Shown one piece after another: positions 8,468-18,920 of a DNA stretch of 64,000 nt. Below the pieces are notes generated by a model. It was not told the origin of the DNA. It was given only the letters and a program-made list of their open reading frames with translations, and searched no databases. Position 1 is the first letter of the stretch. Every line of letters starts with the position of its first letter. Made by a program: the position numbers and the translations under genes. This DNA comes from Pseudomonas fulva NBRC 16637 = DSM 17717 (GTDB lineage Bacteria > Pseudomonadota > Gammaproteobacteria > Pseudomonadales > Pseudomonadaceae), in contig NZ_BBIQ01000002.1 of the NCBI RefSeq assembly GCF_000730565.1, forward strand, positions 1 through 64,000, in the 5' to 3' direction.

Positions 8468-9541
8468 TCAGTGCTCCCGGCTGGCAAAGTCGATACGTGG
8501 ATCGACCAGGGTGTAGGTCAGGTCGCCGATCAGTTTCACCACCAGCCCCAGGAGGGTGAAGATGAACAGGGTGCCGAAGACCACCGGGTAATCGCGGTTG
8601 ATGGCCGCTTCGAAACTCATCAGGCCCAGCCCGTCGAGGCTGAAGATCACCTCGATCAGCAGCGAGCCTGTGAAGAAGATGCCGATGAAGGCCGAAGGAA
8701 AGCCGGCGATCACCAGCAGCATGGCATTACGGAACACGTGGCCATACAGCACCCGCGACCGGCTCAGGCCCTTGGCCTTGGCGGTGACCACGTACTGCTT
8801 GTTGATCTCGTCGAGAAAGCTGTTCTTGGTCAGCAGCGTCATGGTGGCGAAGTTGCCGATCACCAAGGCCGTGATCGGCAACACCAGGTGCCAGAAATAA
8901 TCGAGGACCTTGCCTGTGGTGCTCAGCTCATCGAAGTTGTTGGAGGTCAGGCCGCGCAGTGGGAACCAGTCGAAGTAGCTGCCGCCGGCGAACAGGACGA
9001 TAAGCAAGATGGCGAACAGGAACGCCGGGATGGCATAGCCCACGATGATCGCCGAGCTGGTCCACACATCGAAGTGACTGCCGTGGCGAACCGCCTTGGC
9101 GATCCCCAGGGGGATCGAGATCAGGTACATGATCAGCGTGCTCCACAGCCCCAGTGAGATCGATACGGGCATCTTCTCCAGAATCAGGTCGATGACCTTG
9201 GCGTCACGGAAGAAACTGTCGCCAAAATCCAGCTGGGCGTAGTTCTTGATCATGATCCACAGGCGTTCGGGCGGCGATTTGTCGAAGCCGTACATGCGCT
9301 CGATCTCCGCCACCAGCGCAGGGTCCAGGCCCTGTGCACCCCGGTAGTTGGAGCCGGCCACCGACACCTCGGCACCGCCACCTGCGATCCGGCTGGTGGC
9401 GCCTTCGAAGCCTTCGAGCTTGGCGATCATCTGTTCCACCGGCCCGCCAGGTGCGGCCTGGACGATGATGAAGTTGATGATCAGGATGCCGAACAGTGTA
9501 GGGATGATTAGCAGCAGTCGCCGCAGGATATAGGCCAGCAT
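8468..9541 (-). CDS. nppB: Peptide ABC transporter permease NppB/YejB
   Basis: 357 aa inner-membrane permease of the DppB/OppB group. It begins [20 protein letters not shown], the usual first helix, has a periplasmic insert of about 75 residues after it, then five helices, with the EAA motif region [27 protein letters not shown]. The periplasmic insert makes it YejB-like rather than DppB-like. One base separates it from nppA2 upstream, showing translational coupling. Confidence 0.93.
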   Translation of the reverse strand: MLAYILRRLLLIIPTLFGILIINFIIVQAAPGGPVEQMIAKLEGFEGATSRIAGGGAEVSVAGSNYRGAQGLDPALVAEIERMYGFDKSPPERLWIMIKNYAQLDFGDSFFRDAKVIDLILEKMPVSISLGLWSTLIMYLISIPLGIAKAVRHGSHFDVWTSSAIIVGYAIPAFLFAILLIVLFAGGSYFDWFPLRGLTSNNFDELSTTGKVLDYFWHLVLPITALVIGNFATMTLLTKNSFLDEINKQYVVTAKAKGLSRSRVLYGHVFRNAMLLVIAGFPSAFIGIFFTGSLLIEVIFSLDGLGLMSFEAAINRDYPVVFGTLFIFTLLGLVVKLIGDLTYTLVDPRIDFASREH

Positions 9542-9542
9542 G

Positions 9543-11378
9543 TCAGTTGGCCTCGCCAGCAGTGGCCTGGGTTGCCTTGGGCGTTGAGCCGGGCTTGATC
9601 CACCAGGTGTCGATGCCGATGTCGTACTTGGGCGAAACCTTGGGGTGACCGATGTGGTTCCAATAGGCCACGCGCCAGGTCTTGATGTGCCAGTTCGGGA
9701 TCACGTAGTAGCCCCACAGCAATACCCGGTCCAGGGCACGGCAGTGGTCGATCAGGCTCTGACGCGACTCGGCGTTGATCAGGCCATCGACCAGTTGGTC
9801 GATGGCGGGGTCACGCAGGCCGATGAAATTGCGGCTCCCGGGGTTGTCGGCGGCCGCGCTGGACCAGAATTCCCTCTGTTCGTTGCCAGGAGAGTTGGAC
9901 TGGGGGTAGCCGCCCACGATCATGTCGTAATCGCGCGAGCGCAGGCGGGTGATGTACTGGGACACATCGACCCGGCGGATGTTGAGTTCGATACCCAGGT
10001 CCGCGAGGTTGCGCTTGAACGGCAGCAAAATGCGTTCGAACTCGGTCTGGGCGAGCAGGAACTCGATGCTGACCGGCTGGCCGTTGGTGTCGACCATCTT
10101 GTCGTCGACGATTTTCCAGCCCGCCTCCTGCAGCAACTTGTAGGCTTGGCGCTGCTGCTCCCGGATCATGCCGCTGCCGTCGCTGACCGGGTTATGGAAG
10201 GCCTGGGTGAAGACCTGTTCTGGCACCTGGCTGCGCACCGGTTCGAGGATTTGAAGTTCGCCAGGGCCGGGTAGGCCGCGGGCCGCCATCTCGGAGTTCT
10301 CGAAGTAACTGCCGGTGCGTGTGTAGGCGCCGTTGAACAGCTGCTTGTTGGTCCATTCATAGTCCAGCAGCAGGCTCAGCGCCTTGCGCACGCGGATATC
10401 CTGGAATACCGGCCGGCGAATGTTGAAGATGAAGCCCTGCATGCCAGTAGGGTTGCCATTGGGCAGCTCCTCCTTGATCAGGCGGCCGTCGCGCACAGCA
10501 GGCACGTTGTAAGCCGTGGCCCAGTTCTTGGCGCTGACTTCCAGCGCATAATCGAAGGCGCCCGCCTTCAGTGCCTCCAACGCGACCGTGGTGTCGCGGT
10601 AGGCGTCGAAGGTCATGGCGTCGAAATTGTAGAAGCCACGGTTGATGGGCAAGTCCTTGGCCCAGTAGTCCTTGACCCGCTCATAACGGACCGAACGCCC
10701 GGCCTTGACCTCGGCCACCTTGTACGGGCCGCTGCCCAGTGGGATTTCCAGATTGCCGCGGTTGAAGTCGCGCTGGGCGTACCAATGCTTGGGCAGCACG
10801 GGCAACTGGCCGAGGATCAGCGGCAGTTCACGGTTGCCCTTGTGCTTGAACTTGAACACGACCTTGAGCGGGTCTTCGGCGACCACCTCGGCCACGTCCG
10901 CATAGTATTGGCGGTACAGGGGAGCACCGTCCTTCATCAGCGCATTGAAGGTGAACACCACGTCTTCGGCACGCATGGGATGGCCATCGTGGAACCGCGC
11001 CTCGGGGCGCAGGTAGAAGCGCACCCAGCTGTTGTCAGGCGCCTTCTCGATCTGTCGAGCGACCAGGCCGTATTCGGTGAAAGGCTCGTCCAGGCTCTGG
11101 CGCATCAAGGTGTCGTAGATGATGCTGATGTTTTCGGCAGATACCCCTTTGTTGATGAAGGGGTTGAGGCTGTCGAACCCGCCAAAGCTGGACTGGCGGA
11201 AGGTGCCGCCCTTGGGGGCGTCCGGGTTCACGTAGTCGAAGTGCTTGAAATCCGCCGGGTACTTGGGCGGCTCGTCGTACAGCGTGAGTGCGTGCTGCGG
11301 CGCTGCCAGCGAGGGAAGGCTCAGGCAGGCCAGCAACAGGCTGCCAGCCAGCCGGCGCAAGGAATGCGTGGGCGTCAT
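9543..11378 (-). CDS. nppA2: Periplasmic peptide-binding protein NppA2 (SBP family 5)
   Basis: 611 aa extracellular solute-binding protein, family 5. Signal peptide at residues 1-23 ([19 protein letters not shown]). The mature protein has the YejA-like opening [28 protein letters not shown] and the family 5 core with GSGPYKV. Start ATG 11378 overlaps the nppA1 stop as ATGA; an in-frame ATG further upstream (11516) is inside nppA1 and ignored. Two tandem binding proteins feed one permease here, as in P. aeruginosa Npp; E. coli Yej has one. Confidence 0.92.
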   Translation of the reverse strand: MTPTHSLRRLAGSLLLACLSLPSLAAPQHALTLYDEPPKYPADFKHFDYVNPDAPKGGTFRQSSFGGFDSLNPFINKGVSAENISIIYDTLMRQSLDEPFTEYGLVARQIEKAPDNSWVRFYLRPEARFHDGHPMRAEDVVFTFNALMKDGAPLYRQYYADVAEVVAEDPLKVVFKFKHKGNRELPLILGQLPVLPKHWYAQRDFNRGNLEIPLGSGPYKVAEVKAGRSVRYERVKDYWAKDLPINRGFYNFDAMTFDAYRDTTVALEALKAGAFDYALEVSAKNWATAYNVPAVRDGRLIKEELPNGNPTGMQGFIFNIRRPVFQDIRVRKALSLLLDYEWTNKQLFNGAYTRTGSYFENSEMAARGLPGPGELQILEPVRSQVPEQVFTQAFHNPVSDGSGMIREQQRQAYKLLQEAGWKIVDDKMVDTNGQPVSIEFLLAQTEFERILLPFKRNLADLGIELNIRRVDVSQYITRLRSRDYDMIVGGYPQSNSPGNEQREFWSSAAADNPGSRNFIGLRDPAIDQLVDGLINAESRQSLIDHCRALDRVLLWGYYVIPNWHIKTWRVAYWNHIGHPKVSPKYDIGIDTWWIKPGSTPKATQATAGEAN

Positions 11379-13204
11379 TGGGCTTTCTCCGAAGTCTTGA
11401 TCCACCAGCTGTTCAGCCCGAGGGTATAGGGCGGCGTGGTGACGAAGCCGAACCGATTGCGGTAGGCCAGGCGGTGATTGTCGAGGTACCAGTTGGGAAT
11501 CATGTAGTGCTGCCATGAGAGCACGCGGTCCAGCGCTCGCGCCGCTGCGACCTGATCATCGCGAGTGCGCGCCGCCAGCAAGGTGTCTAGCAGGTGATCG
11601 ACCACGGGGTCGTCGACCCCGGCGTAATTCTTGCTGCCCTTGATGGCCGCCTGGCTTGAATGGAAGTACAGCCACTGCTCGAGGCCCGGGCTCAGGGTCT
11701 GGTTCAGGGTCATCAGAATCATGTCGAAGTCAAACTGGTCCAGTCGCTGTTTGTACTGAGCGCGGTCCACGGTTCGCAAGCGCGCGTCTACACCGATGCT
11801 GGAGAGGTTTTCGACATACGGCTGCAGGATGCGTTCCAGGTTGGGGTTTACCAGTAGCACTTCCATGCGCAGCGGTTGGCCCTTGCTGTCGACCAGACGC
11901 TGGCCCTTGAGTGTCCACCCGGCCTCAGCCAGCAAAGCCAGGGCCTTGCGCAACGTCTGCCGGTCAATCCCGCGCCCGTCCGTACGGCTGACCTGGTAGG
12001 GTTCAGTGAACAGCTTGGCCGCGAGCTGGTCGCGAAACGGGGCCAGCAACAGCCATTCCTTGCCTTGGGGCAGGCCAGCGGCCGCGAACTCGCTATTGGG
12101 GTAATAACTGGTCGAGCGCCGGTAGGCGCTGCTGAACAGGGCACGGTTGGTCCACTCGAAATCGAACATCAAGCCCAGTGCCTGGCGCACCCGTGGATCG
12201 CTGAAGGTGGCGCGACGGCTGTTCATGAACAGGCCCTGGGTCTGGGTAGGGATGCGGTGGGGGATCTGCGCCTTGATCACCTCGCCGCGTCGCACGGCGG
12301 GGAACGTGTAGCCGTTGGCCCAGTTCTTGGCCTGATGCTCGATGTAGATGTCGAACTCACCTGCCTTGAAGGCTTCGAAGGCAACGGTGGAGTCGCGGTA
12401 GAACTCGTACTCGACACGGTCGAAGTTGTACTTGCCTCGATTCACCGCCAGGTCTTTGCCCCAGTAGTTTTTGACGCGCTCGAACACCAGGCGCCGGCCT
12501 GGCTGTACCTGGGTCACCCGGTAAGGCCCACTGCCCAGCGGGGGTTCGAAGGTAGTGGCCTTGAAGTCGCGCGTACGCCAGTAATGCTGGGGCAGGACGG
12601 GCATTTCCCCAAGGCGCAGGATCAACAACGGGTTGCCGGCTCGCTTGAACACGAAGCGAATACGCAGCGGCCCGAGAATGTCCACCCGCTGCACTTCCTG
12701 CAGGTTGGTCCGGTAAAGCGGATGACCTTCCTTGAGCAGTGTGCGGAAGGAGAAGGCCACGTCTGCCGACGTGATGGGCTTGCCATCGTGCCAGCGGGCT
12801 TGCGGGCGCAGGTTGAACACTACCCAGCTGCGGTCCTGGCTGTATTCGACCGAGCGGGCAATCAACCCGTAACTGGAGGTCGGCTCATCGCCCGAGGGGT
12901 CGTACTGGCCGGTACCCACCATGAGGGTCTCGTTGAGTTCATTGACCCCATACTGTTGAAAGTTGGGCGTGCTCACCGGGCTCGTACCCTTGAAGGTATA
13001 GGGGTTGAGCGTGTCGAACGTACCGAAGGCCATCGCCCGCAATGTGCCACCTTTGGGGGCTTGCGGGTTGACCCAGTCGAAATGGGTGAACGAGGCCGGG
13101 TACTTGAGCGTGCCGAACTGCGCGTAACCGTGGCTTTCGCTCACGGTTGCGACTGCGGGAAAGCTCAAGGCCAGGCTGAGTGTAAGAAGGAGGGGACGTA
13201 TCAA
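11375..13204 (-). CDS. nppA1: Periplasmic peptide-binding protein NppA1 (SBP family 5)
   Basis: About 609 aa, paralogue of NppA2; both share the motif pattern F-x-H-F-D-W/Y-V-N-P-(D/Q)-A-P-K-G-G near residue 40 and GSGPYxV in the core. The likely start is TTG 13204, which gives a clean signal peptide IRPLLLTLSLALSFPAVATV; the frame is open to an ATG at 13306, but that adds 34 residues unlike a signal sequence. First gene of the npp operon, with a 129-base gap from mltD upstream that should hold the operon promoter. Confidence 0.9.
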   Translation of the reverse strand: MIRPLLLTLSLALSFPAVATVSESHGYAQFGTLKYPASFTHFDWVNPQAPKGGTLRAMAFGTFDTLNPYTFKGTSPVSTPNFQQYGVNELNETLMVGTGQYDPSGDEPTSSYGLIARSVEYSQDRSWVVFNLRPQARWHDGKPITSADVAFSFRTLLKEGHPLYRTNLQEVQRVDILGPLRIRFVFKRAGNPLLILRLGEMPVLPQHYWRTRDFKATTFEPPLGSGPYRVTQVQPGRRLVFERVKNYWGKDLAVNRGKYNFDRVEYEFYRDSTVAFEAFKAGEFDIYIEHQAKNWANGYTFPAVRRGEVIKAQIPHRIPTQTQGLFMNSRRATFSDPRVRQALGLMFDFEWTNRALFSSAYRRSTSYYPNSEFAAAGLPQGKEWLLLAPFRDQLAAKLFTEPYQVSRTDGRGIDRQTLRKALALLAEAGWTLKGQRLVDSKGQPLRMEVLLVNPNLERILQPYVENLSSIGVDARLRTVDRAQYKQRLDQFDFDMILMTLNQTLSPGLEQWLYFHSSQAAIKGSKNYAGVDDPVVDHLLDTLLAARTRDDQVAAARALDRVLSWQHYMIPNWYLDNHRLAYRNRFGFVTTPPYTLGLNSWWIKTSEKAQ

Positions 13205-13333
13205 GTCGGCATCCGATCCAAAGGCATTGGGCTTTGATCGGGCTACAGTAACAGTTTGCACTGGCGCAGCAAGCGCCAAACGGCAAGAAAACACAGGTAC
13301 GCGCACGCACAGGTGTCCGCTTGCCGCCTGGGG

Positions 13334-14764
13334 TCAGTGGCCGACGTAGACGGTCAGGGTCTGGCCGGGTTTGAGCGCATGGCCACTGCGCGGATTCCAG
13401 CGCTTGAGGTGGGTCATCTCGACATTGAAGCGTTTGGCCACCAGATACAGCGAATCGCCCTTGCGCACCTTGTATTGGGTTGTGCGTTTTGCCGAGCTGG
13501 CGACCCGGTTAGCGGCGCCACTGGAGGCTTTGCCGCCGCGCAAGGCTAGCACCTGGCCGGCGCGCAGGCTGCTGCCCGACAGGCGGTTCCAGCGCTTGAT
13601 GTCCGCAATGGATACACGGTTGGCCTTGGCGATGGTCCCCAGGTTGTCACCACGCCTGACCTTGTAGCTGCGCGCGGCCACAGGCGCCTGGGCTTCGGCC
13701 ACGGCGCGAGCGAAAGCGGCCTTGGGTGGCTGCAGGGTGACCAACTGCTCGGGGTTGAGGTTGGAGAGGCTGGCCGAGAGCAACTGCGCCTTGGCCGTGG
13801 GCACCAGCAACTGCTTCGGGCCATCGACCGTCATGCGCTTCTTGAAGGCTGGGTTCAGCTGGATGAGTTCGTCTTCGTCGATGTCGGCGAAAGCGGCCAC
13901 CCGCGTCAGGTCGAGCCGGTCGTTGATCGCGACGGCCTCGAAGTAGGGCTCATTGGCAATCGGCGTCAGGTTCACGCCGTAGGCTTCAGGTGTGGAGACC
14001 ACCTGTGACAAGGCCAGCAGCTTGGGCACGTAGTCGCGGGTTTCCTGAGGCAGTGGCAGGTTCCAGTAGTCGGTGGGCAAGCCCAGCTTCTCGTTGCGCT
14101 CCATCGCGCGGCTGACCGTGCCTTCGCCAGCATTGTAGGCCGCCAGTGCCAGCAGCCAGTCGCCGTTGAACATGTCGTGCAGGCGGGTCAGGTAGTCGAG
14201 CGCGGCGTTGGTCGAAGCGGTGACATCCCGACGGCCGTCATAGAAGTTGGTCTGGCGCAGGTTGAAGTGTCGACCGGTGGCTGGCATGAACTGCCACATG
14301 CCGGCTGCACTGGCGCGGGAGTACGCCATGGGGTTGTAGGCGCTCTCGATCGCCGGCAGCAGGGCCAGCTCCAGCGGCATGCCGCGCTCCTCGAGGCGTT
14401 CGACGATGTAGTGCAGGTAGAGGCTGCCGCGCTCCCCGGCGCTTTCGATGAACGTGGGGTTGCTGGCAAACCACAGGCGCTGTTGATCGATGCGCGGGTT
14501 GACGTCGCGGTACTCCTGGAGCACGAAGCCCTGGCGCATGCGTTCCCAGACATCCCGAGGCGCTTGCTCGACCGGCTTGACCAGCAATGGCGCCGGCCTT
14601 GGTTTGATTCGCGCTTGCTGGCTGTGCGCACGGACGCTATCGGCTTCGTCGAGCTGATGGGTGCTCTGGCAGCCCACCAAGGTGGCGGCCAGAGCGAGCG
14701 CACTGACCTGGGCCAGGCGCGTCAGCGCGACGGAATGAGAGGTTCTGCGGCTTCGGGAAGACAT
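13334..14764 (-). CDS. mltD: Membrane-bound lytic murein transglycosylase D
   Basis: 476 aa outer-membrane lipoprotein that cleaves the MurNAc-GlcNAc bond of peptidoglycan with formation of 1,6-anhydroMurNAc. Lipobox LVGC near residue 32; SLT domain at residues ~110-240 with the catalytic Glu in LLPAIESAYNP and the motif AAGMWQFMPATG; two C-terminal LysM domains starting at YKVRRGDNLGTI and YKVRKGDSLYLV. Length is close to E. coli MltD (about 450). ATG 14764 is chosen; eight codons upstream in frame there is only a TTG. Downstream of gloB on the same strand, an arrangement conserved in gammaproteobacteria. Confidence 0.95.
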   Translation of the reverse strand: MSSRSRRTSHSVALTRLAQVSALALAATLVGCQSTHQLDEADSVRAHSQQARIKPRPAPLLVKPVEQAPRDVWERMRQGFVLQEYRDVNPRIDQQRLWFASNPTFIESAGERGSLYLHYIVERLEERGMPLELALLPAIESAYNPMAYSRASAAGMWQFMPATGRHFNLRQTNFYDGRRDVTASTNAALDYLTRLHDMFNGDWLLALAAYNAGEGTVSRAMERNEKLGLPTDYWNLPLPQETRDYVPKLLALSQVVSTPEAYGVNLTPIANEPYFEAVAINDRLDLTRVAAFADIDEDELIQLNPAFKKRMTVDGPKQLLVPTAKAQLLSASLSNLNPEQLVTLQPPKAAFARAVAEAQAPVAARSYKVRRGDNLGTIAKANRVSIADIKRWNRLSGSSLRAGQVLALRGGKASSGAANRVASSAKRTTQYKVRKGDSLYLVAKRFNVEMTHLKRWNPRSGHALKPGQTLTVYVGH

Positions 14765-14864
14765 CGGCGGGCACAGGTATCCGGGCAAAAAATTTCGGCG
14801 ATTCTAGGAACCGCTCCGGACCGGGTCAACCTTTGACCGCCACTTGCGATATATCTTGGGGTTA

Positions 14865-15644
14865 TCAGAAGCTGTCTTTCCAAGACCTCAAGGCAGCAAA
14901 AACAGCGACATGCGAGGTGTTGGAATGTCCCTTCCATTCGTCTGCTTTTTGTTTAACAGATGTTTCAGCGGTGCGCAGGAAGGGGTTTGTCAGCCGTTCC
15001 AGACCAATGGTGGAGGGCAGTGTGATGCAGTCTTGCGCACGCAGCCGGGAGACCGTTTCGAAGCGCTTCACTACATCTTCATTGTCAGGTTCCACGGCCT
15101 TGGCAAAACGCAAATTGCTCAAGGTGTATTCATGTGCGCAGTAGACCTGGGTCTCGGCTGGCAGGGCTGCCAGGCGGGCCAGGGCCGGTTGCATCTGCTC
15201 GGCAGTGCCCTCGAACATGCGTCCGCATCCGGCTGCGAACAGGGTATCGCCACTGAACAGTACAGGCGTGGCCGCGCCAGCGTTGAAGAACGCGATGTGC
15301 CCCAGTGTATGGCCCGGCACGGCAAGCACCTCATAGACCTCACCCAGCACTGTGACCTGGTCGCCATCGTCCAGTGCCACATCCCTGCAAGGGATATCCT
15401 CGTTGGCTGGGCCGTGTACTTGCGCGCCCGTCAACGCCTTGAGCCGCGCCACACCGCCTACATGGTCGTTGTGATGGTGAGTGATGAGCATGTCGGTGAG
15501 CTGCCAACCAGGATGCGCGGCAAGCCACCGTTCCACCGGGCCGGCATCGCCAGGGTCGACCACCGCGCAGCGGCGTTTGGCAGTATCCTGTAACAACCAG
15601 ATGTAATTGTCCGAGAAAGCGGGCAACGCTTCGATCTGTATCAT
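14865..15644 (-). CDS. gloB: Hydroxyacylglutathione hydrolase (glyoxalase II)
   Basis: 259 aa cytosolic enzyme hydrolysing S-D-lactoylglutathione to D-lactate and glutathione. Metallo-beta-lactamase fold with binuclear metal motif THHHNDH (residues ~52-58), the second metal His in [12 protein letters not shown], and the HAGH C-terminal domain from residue ~165 ([13 protein letters not shown]). ATG 15644 follows from the conserved start [16 protein letters not shown]; the upstream extension of the frame is not conserved-looking. Divergent from the methyltransferase gene, as in other gammaproteobacteria. Confidence 0.95.
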   Translation of the reverse strand: MIQIEALPAFSDNYIWLLQDTAKRRCAVVDPGDAGPVERWLAAHPGWQLTDMLITHHHNDHVGGVARLKALTGAQVHGPANEDIPCRDVALDDGDQVTVLGEVYEVLAVPGHTLGHIAFFNAGAATPVLFSGDTLFAAGCGRMFEGTAEQMQPALARLAALPAETQVYCAHEYTLSNLRFAKAVEPDNEDVVKRFETVSRLRAQDCITLPSTIGLERLTNPFLRTAETSVKQKADEWKGHSNTSHVAVFAALRSWKDSF

Positions 15645-15730
15645 GGTGGGAATCCGATTCGCCTTGCTTGGCACATGAAGGCATCTTAGCCGCGATGGCG
15701 CGGTGGGAGAACCTTTCGAGGAATTGCACA

Positions 15731-16504
15731 ATGACCGACCAAGCCTTTGCCCAGGCCGACCCGGACTGGATCAAGCTGATCAGCCTGGCCCGTGAGTGGT
15801 TTCAGGGCCCGCTCGGCCAATTGATGCTGCAAGAAGAACAGAAGCTGCTGGAGGAAGAGCTGGGTCGCTTCTTCGGTGGCTACCTGGTGCACTATGGCCC
15901 CTGCGCCGACGCCCCACCCAGTGCGCCGAAGGTCCAGCGCAACGTGCGCCTCGGCGCGCCGCTGCCGGGGGTGGAGATCGTCTGCGAGGAACAGGCCTGG
16001 CCGTTGAGCGAGCACGCGGCCGATGTGGTGGTGTTGCAACATGGGCTGGATTTCAGCCTGTCGCCCCACGGGCTGCTGCGTGAGGCCGCCAGCGCCGTGC
16101 GCCCAGGCGGTCATCTGCTGATCGTCGGGATCAATCCGTGGAGCAGTTGGGGGGTGCGTCACCTGTTTAGCCGTGGCGCTTTGCGCAAGGCCCGCTGCAT
16201 CTCGCCTTCGCGGCTGGGTGACTGGCTCAACCTGCTGGGCTTTGCCTTGGAGAAACGCCGCTTCGGGTGCTATCGTCCGCCGCTTGCTTCGCCCGCCTGG
16301 CAGCAGCGCCTGGAAGGGTGGGAGCGCATGGCGGGCGGGTGGCAAAGCGCTGGCGGCGGTGTCTATGTGCTGGTGGCGCGCAAGATGGTCGTGGGCCTGC
16401 GGCCGCTGCGGCCCCAGCGTCGCGAGCCGATGGGCAAGTTGCTGCCGTTGCCATTGGCCAAGGTCAACCGCACCTCGGCGACCCCCGATCCCGATAAGCA
16501 GTGA
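15731..16504 (+). CDS. Class I SAM-dependent methyltransferase
   Basis: 257 aa. The N-terminal ~60 residues are a helical cap ([20 protein letters not shown]); the Rossmann part shows [39 protein letters not shown], typical of the UbiE/Coq5-like group motifs II-III, though motif I is weakened and the canonical GxGxG is not seen. Substrate unknown. It sits between gloB and rnhA, a conserved neighbourhood, with only 13 bases to rnhA, so the two are probably cotranscribed. Confidence 0.85.
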   Translation: MTDQAFAQADPDWIKLISLAREWFQGPLGQLMLQEEQKLLEEELGRFFGGYLVHYGPCADAPPSAPKVQRNVRLGAPLPGVEIVCEEQAWPLSEHAADVVVLQHGLDFSLSPHGLLREAASAVRPGGHLLIVGINPWSSWGVRHLFSRGALRKARCISPSRLGDWLNLLGFALEKRRFGCYRPPLASPAWQQRLEGWERMAGGWQSAGGGVYVLVARKMVVGLRPLRPQRREPMGKLLPLPLAKVNRTSATPDPDKQ

Positions 16505-16517
16505 ATACGAGTGGTAC

Positions 16518-16964
16518 ATGAGCGATAGCGTCGAAATGTTTACCGATGGTGCCTGCAAGGGCAACCCTGGCCCCGGCGGCTGGGGTGTGCTGATGATTTT
16601 CAAAGGCGTTGAAAAAGAGTTGTGGGGGGGCGAGCGCGAGACCACCAACAACCGCATGGAGTTAATGGCCGCCATCCAGGGGCTGATGGCGCTCAAGCGT
16701 GAATGCGAGGTCGTGCTGACGACTGACTCGCAGTACGTGATGAAAGGCATCAACGAATGGATGGTCAACTGGAAAAAGCGTGGCTGGAAAACCGCGGCCA
16801 AGGAACCTGTGAAGAATGCCGACCTGTGGCAGTTACTCGACGAACAGGTCAACCGCCACAAGGTGACCTGGAAATGGGTCCGCGGCCACATTGGCCACCC
16901 CGGCAACGAGCGTGCGGACCAGCTGGCCAACCGTGGCGTGGACGAAGTGCGCGCCCGGGCATGA
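16518..16964 (+). CDS. rnhA: Ribonuclease HI
   Basis: 148 aa; degrades the RNA strand of RNA-DNA hybrids and helps remove primers and R-loops. The four catalytic acids fall exactly at the E. coli numbers: D10 (FTDGA), E48 (NRMELM), D70 (TTDSQYV) and D134 (ERADQLA), with H124 in [10 protein letters not shown]. The basic handle region [14 protein letters not shown] is present. ATG 16518 is an internal Met of a longer open frame that otherwise overlaps the methyltransferase gene. Confidence 0.97.
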   Translation: MSDSVEMFTDGACKGNPGPGGWGVLMIFKGVEKELWGGERETTNNRMELMAAIQGLMALKRECEVVLTTDSQYVMKGINEWMVNWKKRGWKTAAKEPVKNADLWQLLDEQVNRHKVTWKWVRGHIGHPGNERADQLANRGVDEVRARA

Positions 16965-17013
16965 CGCGCTGAACCCGATGCCAGGTGCGAAGGGGGCTCA
17001 GCGCTCGCCCTGC

Positions 17014-17022
17014 TGTTATACT
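17014..17022 (+). promoter_or_regulatory. Extended -10 promoter for dnaQ
   Basis: TG-T-TATACT (TG at 17014-17015, hexamer 17017-17022) is a good extended -10 element in the rnhA-dnaQ gap. It would start transcription near 17029, about 30 bases before the dnaQ start. Confidence 0.55.
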
Positions 17023-17060
17023 GCGCACCTTTGTAAACGATGCAAGTTGGAGTCCCCCAA

Positions 17061-17819
17061 GTGGAGCAACAGCAAGACAAGCGGTTCGTTATCCTCGATA
17101 CCGAAACCACGGGTATGCCGGTCAGCGAGGGGCACCGCATCATCGAGATTGGCTGCGTCGAGGTGGTCGGCAGGCGCCTGACAGGCAGGCATTTCCACGT
17201 CTACCTGCAGCCTGACCGCGAAAGTGACGAGGGCGCGATCAACGTCCACGGCATCACTGACGCCTTCCTGGTTGGCAAGCCGCGCTTCGGCGACGTCGCC
17301 GAGGAGTTCTTCGCGTTCATCCAGGGCGCTACGCTGGTCATCCACAACGCGGCATTCGACGTCGGGTTCATCAACAACGAGTTCGCGCTGCTGGGCCAGC
17401 AGGACCGTGCTGACCTGTCCCAGCACTGCACCATTCTCGACACCTTGTTGCTGGCGCGGGCGCGTCATCCGGGGCAACGCAACAGCCTGGATGCCTTGTG
17501 CAAACGCTACGATATCGACAACTCGGGGCGCGAACTGCACGGCGCGTTGCTCGACGCCGAGCTGCTGGCGGATGTCTACCTGGCAATGACCGGGGGGCAG
17601 ACCAGCCTCTCGTTGGCAGGGCATGGCAGCGATTCGGACGAAAACGGGCAGGGTAGCGGAGGAGCTGACATTCGTCGCATCAGCGGTCGCGCGCCCGGCC
17701 GGGTCATTCTGGCCGCACCGGATGAGCTCGAAGCTCATGCCGAACGCCTTGCAGCGATTGCCAAGTCCGCTGGCGGCCCATCGCTCTGGCAGGCACTGGC
17801 TGAGCGGTCAGCGGACTGA
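17061..17819 (+). CDS. dnaQ: DNA polymerase III epsilon subunit (3'-5' proofreading exonuclease)
   Basis: 252 aa. DEDDh exonuclease motifs: ExoI VILDTETTG (residue ~14), ExoII NAAFDVGFINNE (residue ~110) and ExoIII HGALLDAELLADVYL (residues ~160-175). The C-terminal ~70 residues are the low-complexity linker and the segment that binds the alpha subunit. I chose GTG 17061, preceded at good distance by TTGGAG (17047-17052); an in-frame ATG at 17040 would add seven residues and place that ribosome site inside the gene. It lies 96 bases after rnhA and has its own promoter. Confidence 0.95.
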   Translation: MEQQQDKRFVILDTETTGMPVSEGHRIIEIGCVEVVGRRLTGRHFHVYLQPDRESDEGAINVHGITDAFLVGKPRFGDVAEEFFAFIQGATLVIHNAAFDVGFINNEFALLGQQDRADLSQHCTILDTLLLARARHPGQRNSLDALCKRYDIDNSGRELHGALLDAELLADVYLAMTGGQTSLSLAGHGSDSDENGQGSGGADIRRISGRAPGRVILAAPDELEAHAERLAAIAKSAGGPSLWQALAERSAD

Positions 17820-17903
17820 AAAAGCGACGGCCTGCTGCTGGTCAATCAAGACCGCAAGCGGTCTCACCCTCATCGAGCAGTAACAGGCCAGTGCCTCTTC
17901 GTG

Positions 17904-18122
17904 TCATGGGATACGGATGATTTCGACACCGGTGCGGGCAAGCTCGAATCGATTTTCACCCAGGTAGTTGACGCGATCGCCGATGGCAAGGCGGTAGGTG
18001 GTGATAGGTGCGCCGGTCGTGCTGCCGTCGTGTTGCAGGGTAGATTCCTGAAACTCGTGCACGGGATAGATACGGCCTTCGGCGTCGCGGGCATGGAATT
18101 GGCCGACCATTACTGCTGCCAT
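17904..18122 (-). CDS. Small conserved hypothetical protein
   Basis: 72 aa, acidic to neutral, starting MAAVMVGQFHARDAEGRIYPV. It looks like a small beta-rich protein (alternating hydrophobic pattern ... TYRLAIGDRVNYLGENRFEL ...). No domain recognised. ATG 18122 has GAGG (about 11 bases upstream); the frame is open further but without a better start. Convergent with dnaQ and divergent from the FMN reductase gene. Confidence 0.6.
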   Translation of the reverse strand: MAAVMVGQFHARDAEGRIYPVHEFQESTLQHDGSTTGAPITTYRLAIGDRVNYLGENRFELARTGVEIIRIP

Positions 18123-18277
18123 TTGGGTGGAACCCTCTGAATTGCGTAGGAAATGTCTGTAGCAGTAGACCTTCCAAGGGCAGGGGAAGTTTTCGCGGCC
18201 GGGAAAAAAAACCAAAGCAGCGCAAAACGGTCATCTATAACTACATCGTCCCTGAAAACATGAAGTTGGAGATTGCC

Positions 18278-18838
18278 ATGACCCAGGTCTATTCGGTTGC
18301 CGTCGTCGTCGGTAGCCTGCGCAAGGATTCCTATAACCGCAAGGTGGCCCGCGCGCTGTCTGAGCTGGCGCCGTCGAGCCTGGCACTGAAGATCGTCGAG
18401 ATCGGCGACTTACCCCTGTACAACGAAGACCTGGAAACCGATGCCCCGCCAGCTGCCTGGACACGCTTTCGGAACGACATCAAGGGCAGCGATGCGGTGC
18501 TCTTCGTCACGCCGGAGTACAACCGGACCATGCCAGGCTGCCTGAAGAATGCCATCGATGTGGGTTCAAGGCCTTACGGGCAAAGCGCGTGGGGCGGCAA
18601 GCCGGCAGCCGTGGCGAGTGTGTCGCCAGGTGCGATCGGCGGCTTCGGTGCCAACCATTCAGTGCGCCAGTCCCTGGTGTTCCTGGACATGCCATGCATG
18701 CAGATGCCGGAGGCCTACATTGGCGGCGCTGCCAGCCTGTTCGACGAGTCAGGCAAACTCAACGACAAGACCCGGCCGTTTTTGCAAGGCTTCATCGACA
18801 AGTTCGCGTCTTGGGTGAAGCTGAATCGCTCTGTATGA
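18278..18838 (+). CDS. NADPH-dependent FMN reductase (ChrR/YieF family)
   Basis: 186 aa flavodoxin-like quinone/chromate reductase. FMN phosphate loop VGSLRKDSYNRKVA (residues ~11-24) and the second flavin-binding motif VTPEYNRTMPGCLKNAIDVGSR (the family signature PEYN). Length matches E. coli ChrR (188). Such enzymes make two-electron quinone reductions and protect against oxidative stress; chromate reduction is a side activity. TGGAG (18267-18271) sets ATG 18278. Confidence 0.9.
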   Translation: MTQVYSVAVVVGSLRKDSYNRKVARALSELAPSSLALKIVEIGDLPLYNEDLETDAPPAAWTRFRNDIKGSDAVLFVTPEYNRTMPGCLKNAIDVGSRPYGQSAWGGKPAAVASVSPGAIGGFGANHSVRQSLVFLDMPCMQMPEAYIGGAASLFDESGKLNDKTRPFLQGFIDKFASWVKLNRSV

Positions 18839-18858
18839 CCGTGGCCTGAGCGGCACCA

Positions 18859-18888
18859 CATTGTGCGGGCCAGTCGGCCCGCGCAATG
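18859..18888. terminator. Strong bidirectional hairpin terminator
   Basis: CATTGTGCGGGCC (18859-18871) pairs with GGCCCGCGCAATG (18876-18888) across a 4-base loop; 13 pairs with one wobble. TTTGT follows on the plus strand. It lies between the convergent FMN reductase and TonB-receptor genes. Confidence 0.75.
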
Positions 18889-18920
18889 TTTGTCAGCCAA
18901 GGGCTGCCCGATCGTGGCAG

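Noticed and set aside
17849..17864. AGACCGC-AA-GCGGTCT as dnaQ terminator
   Set aside because: Palindromic but the usable stem is only five to six pairs and no T-tract follows.
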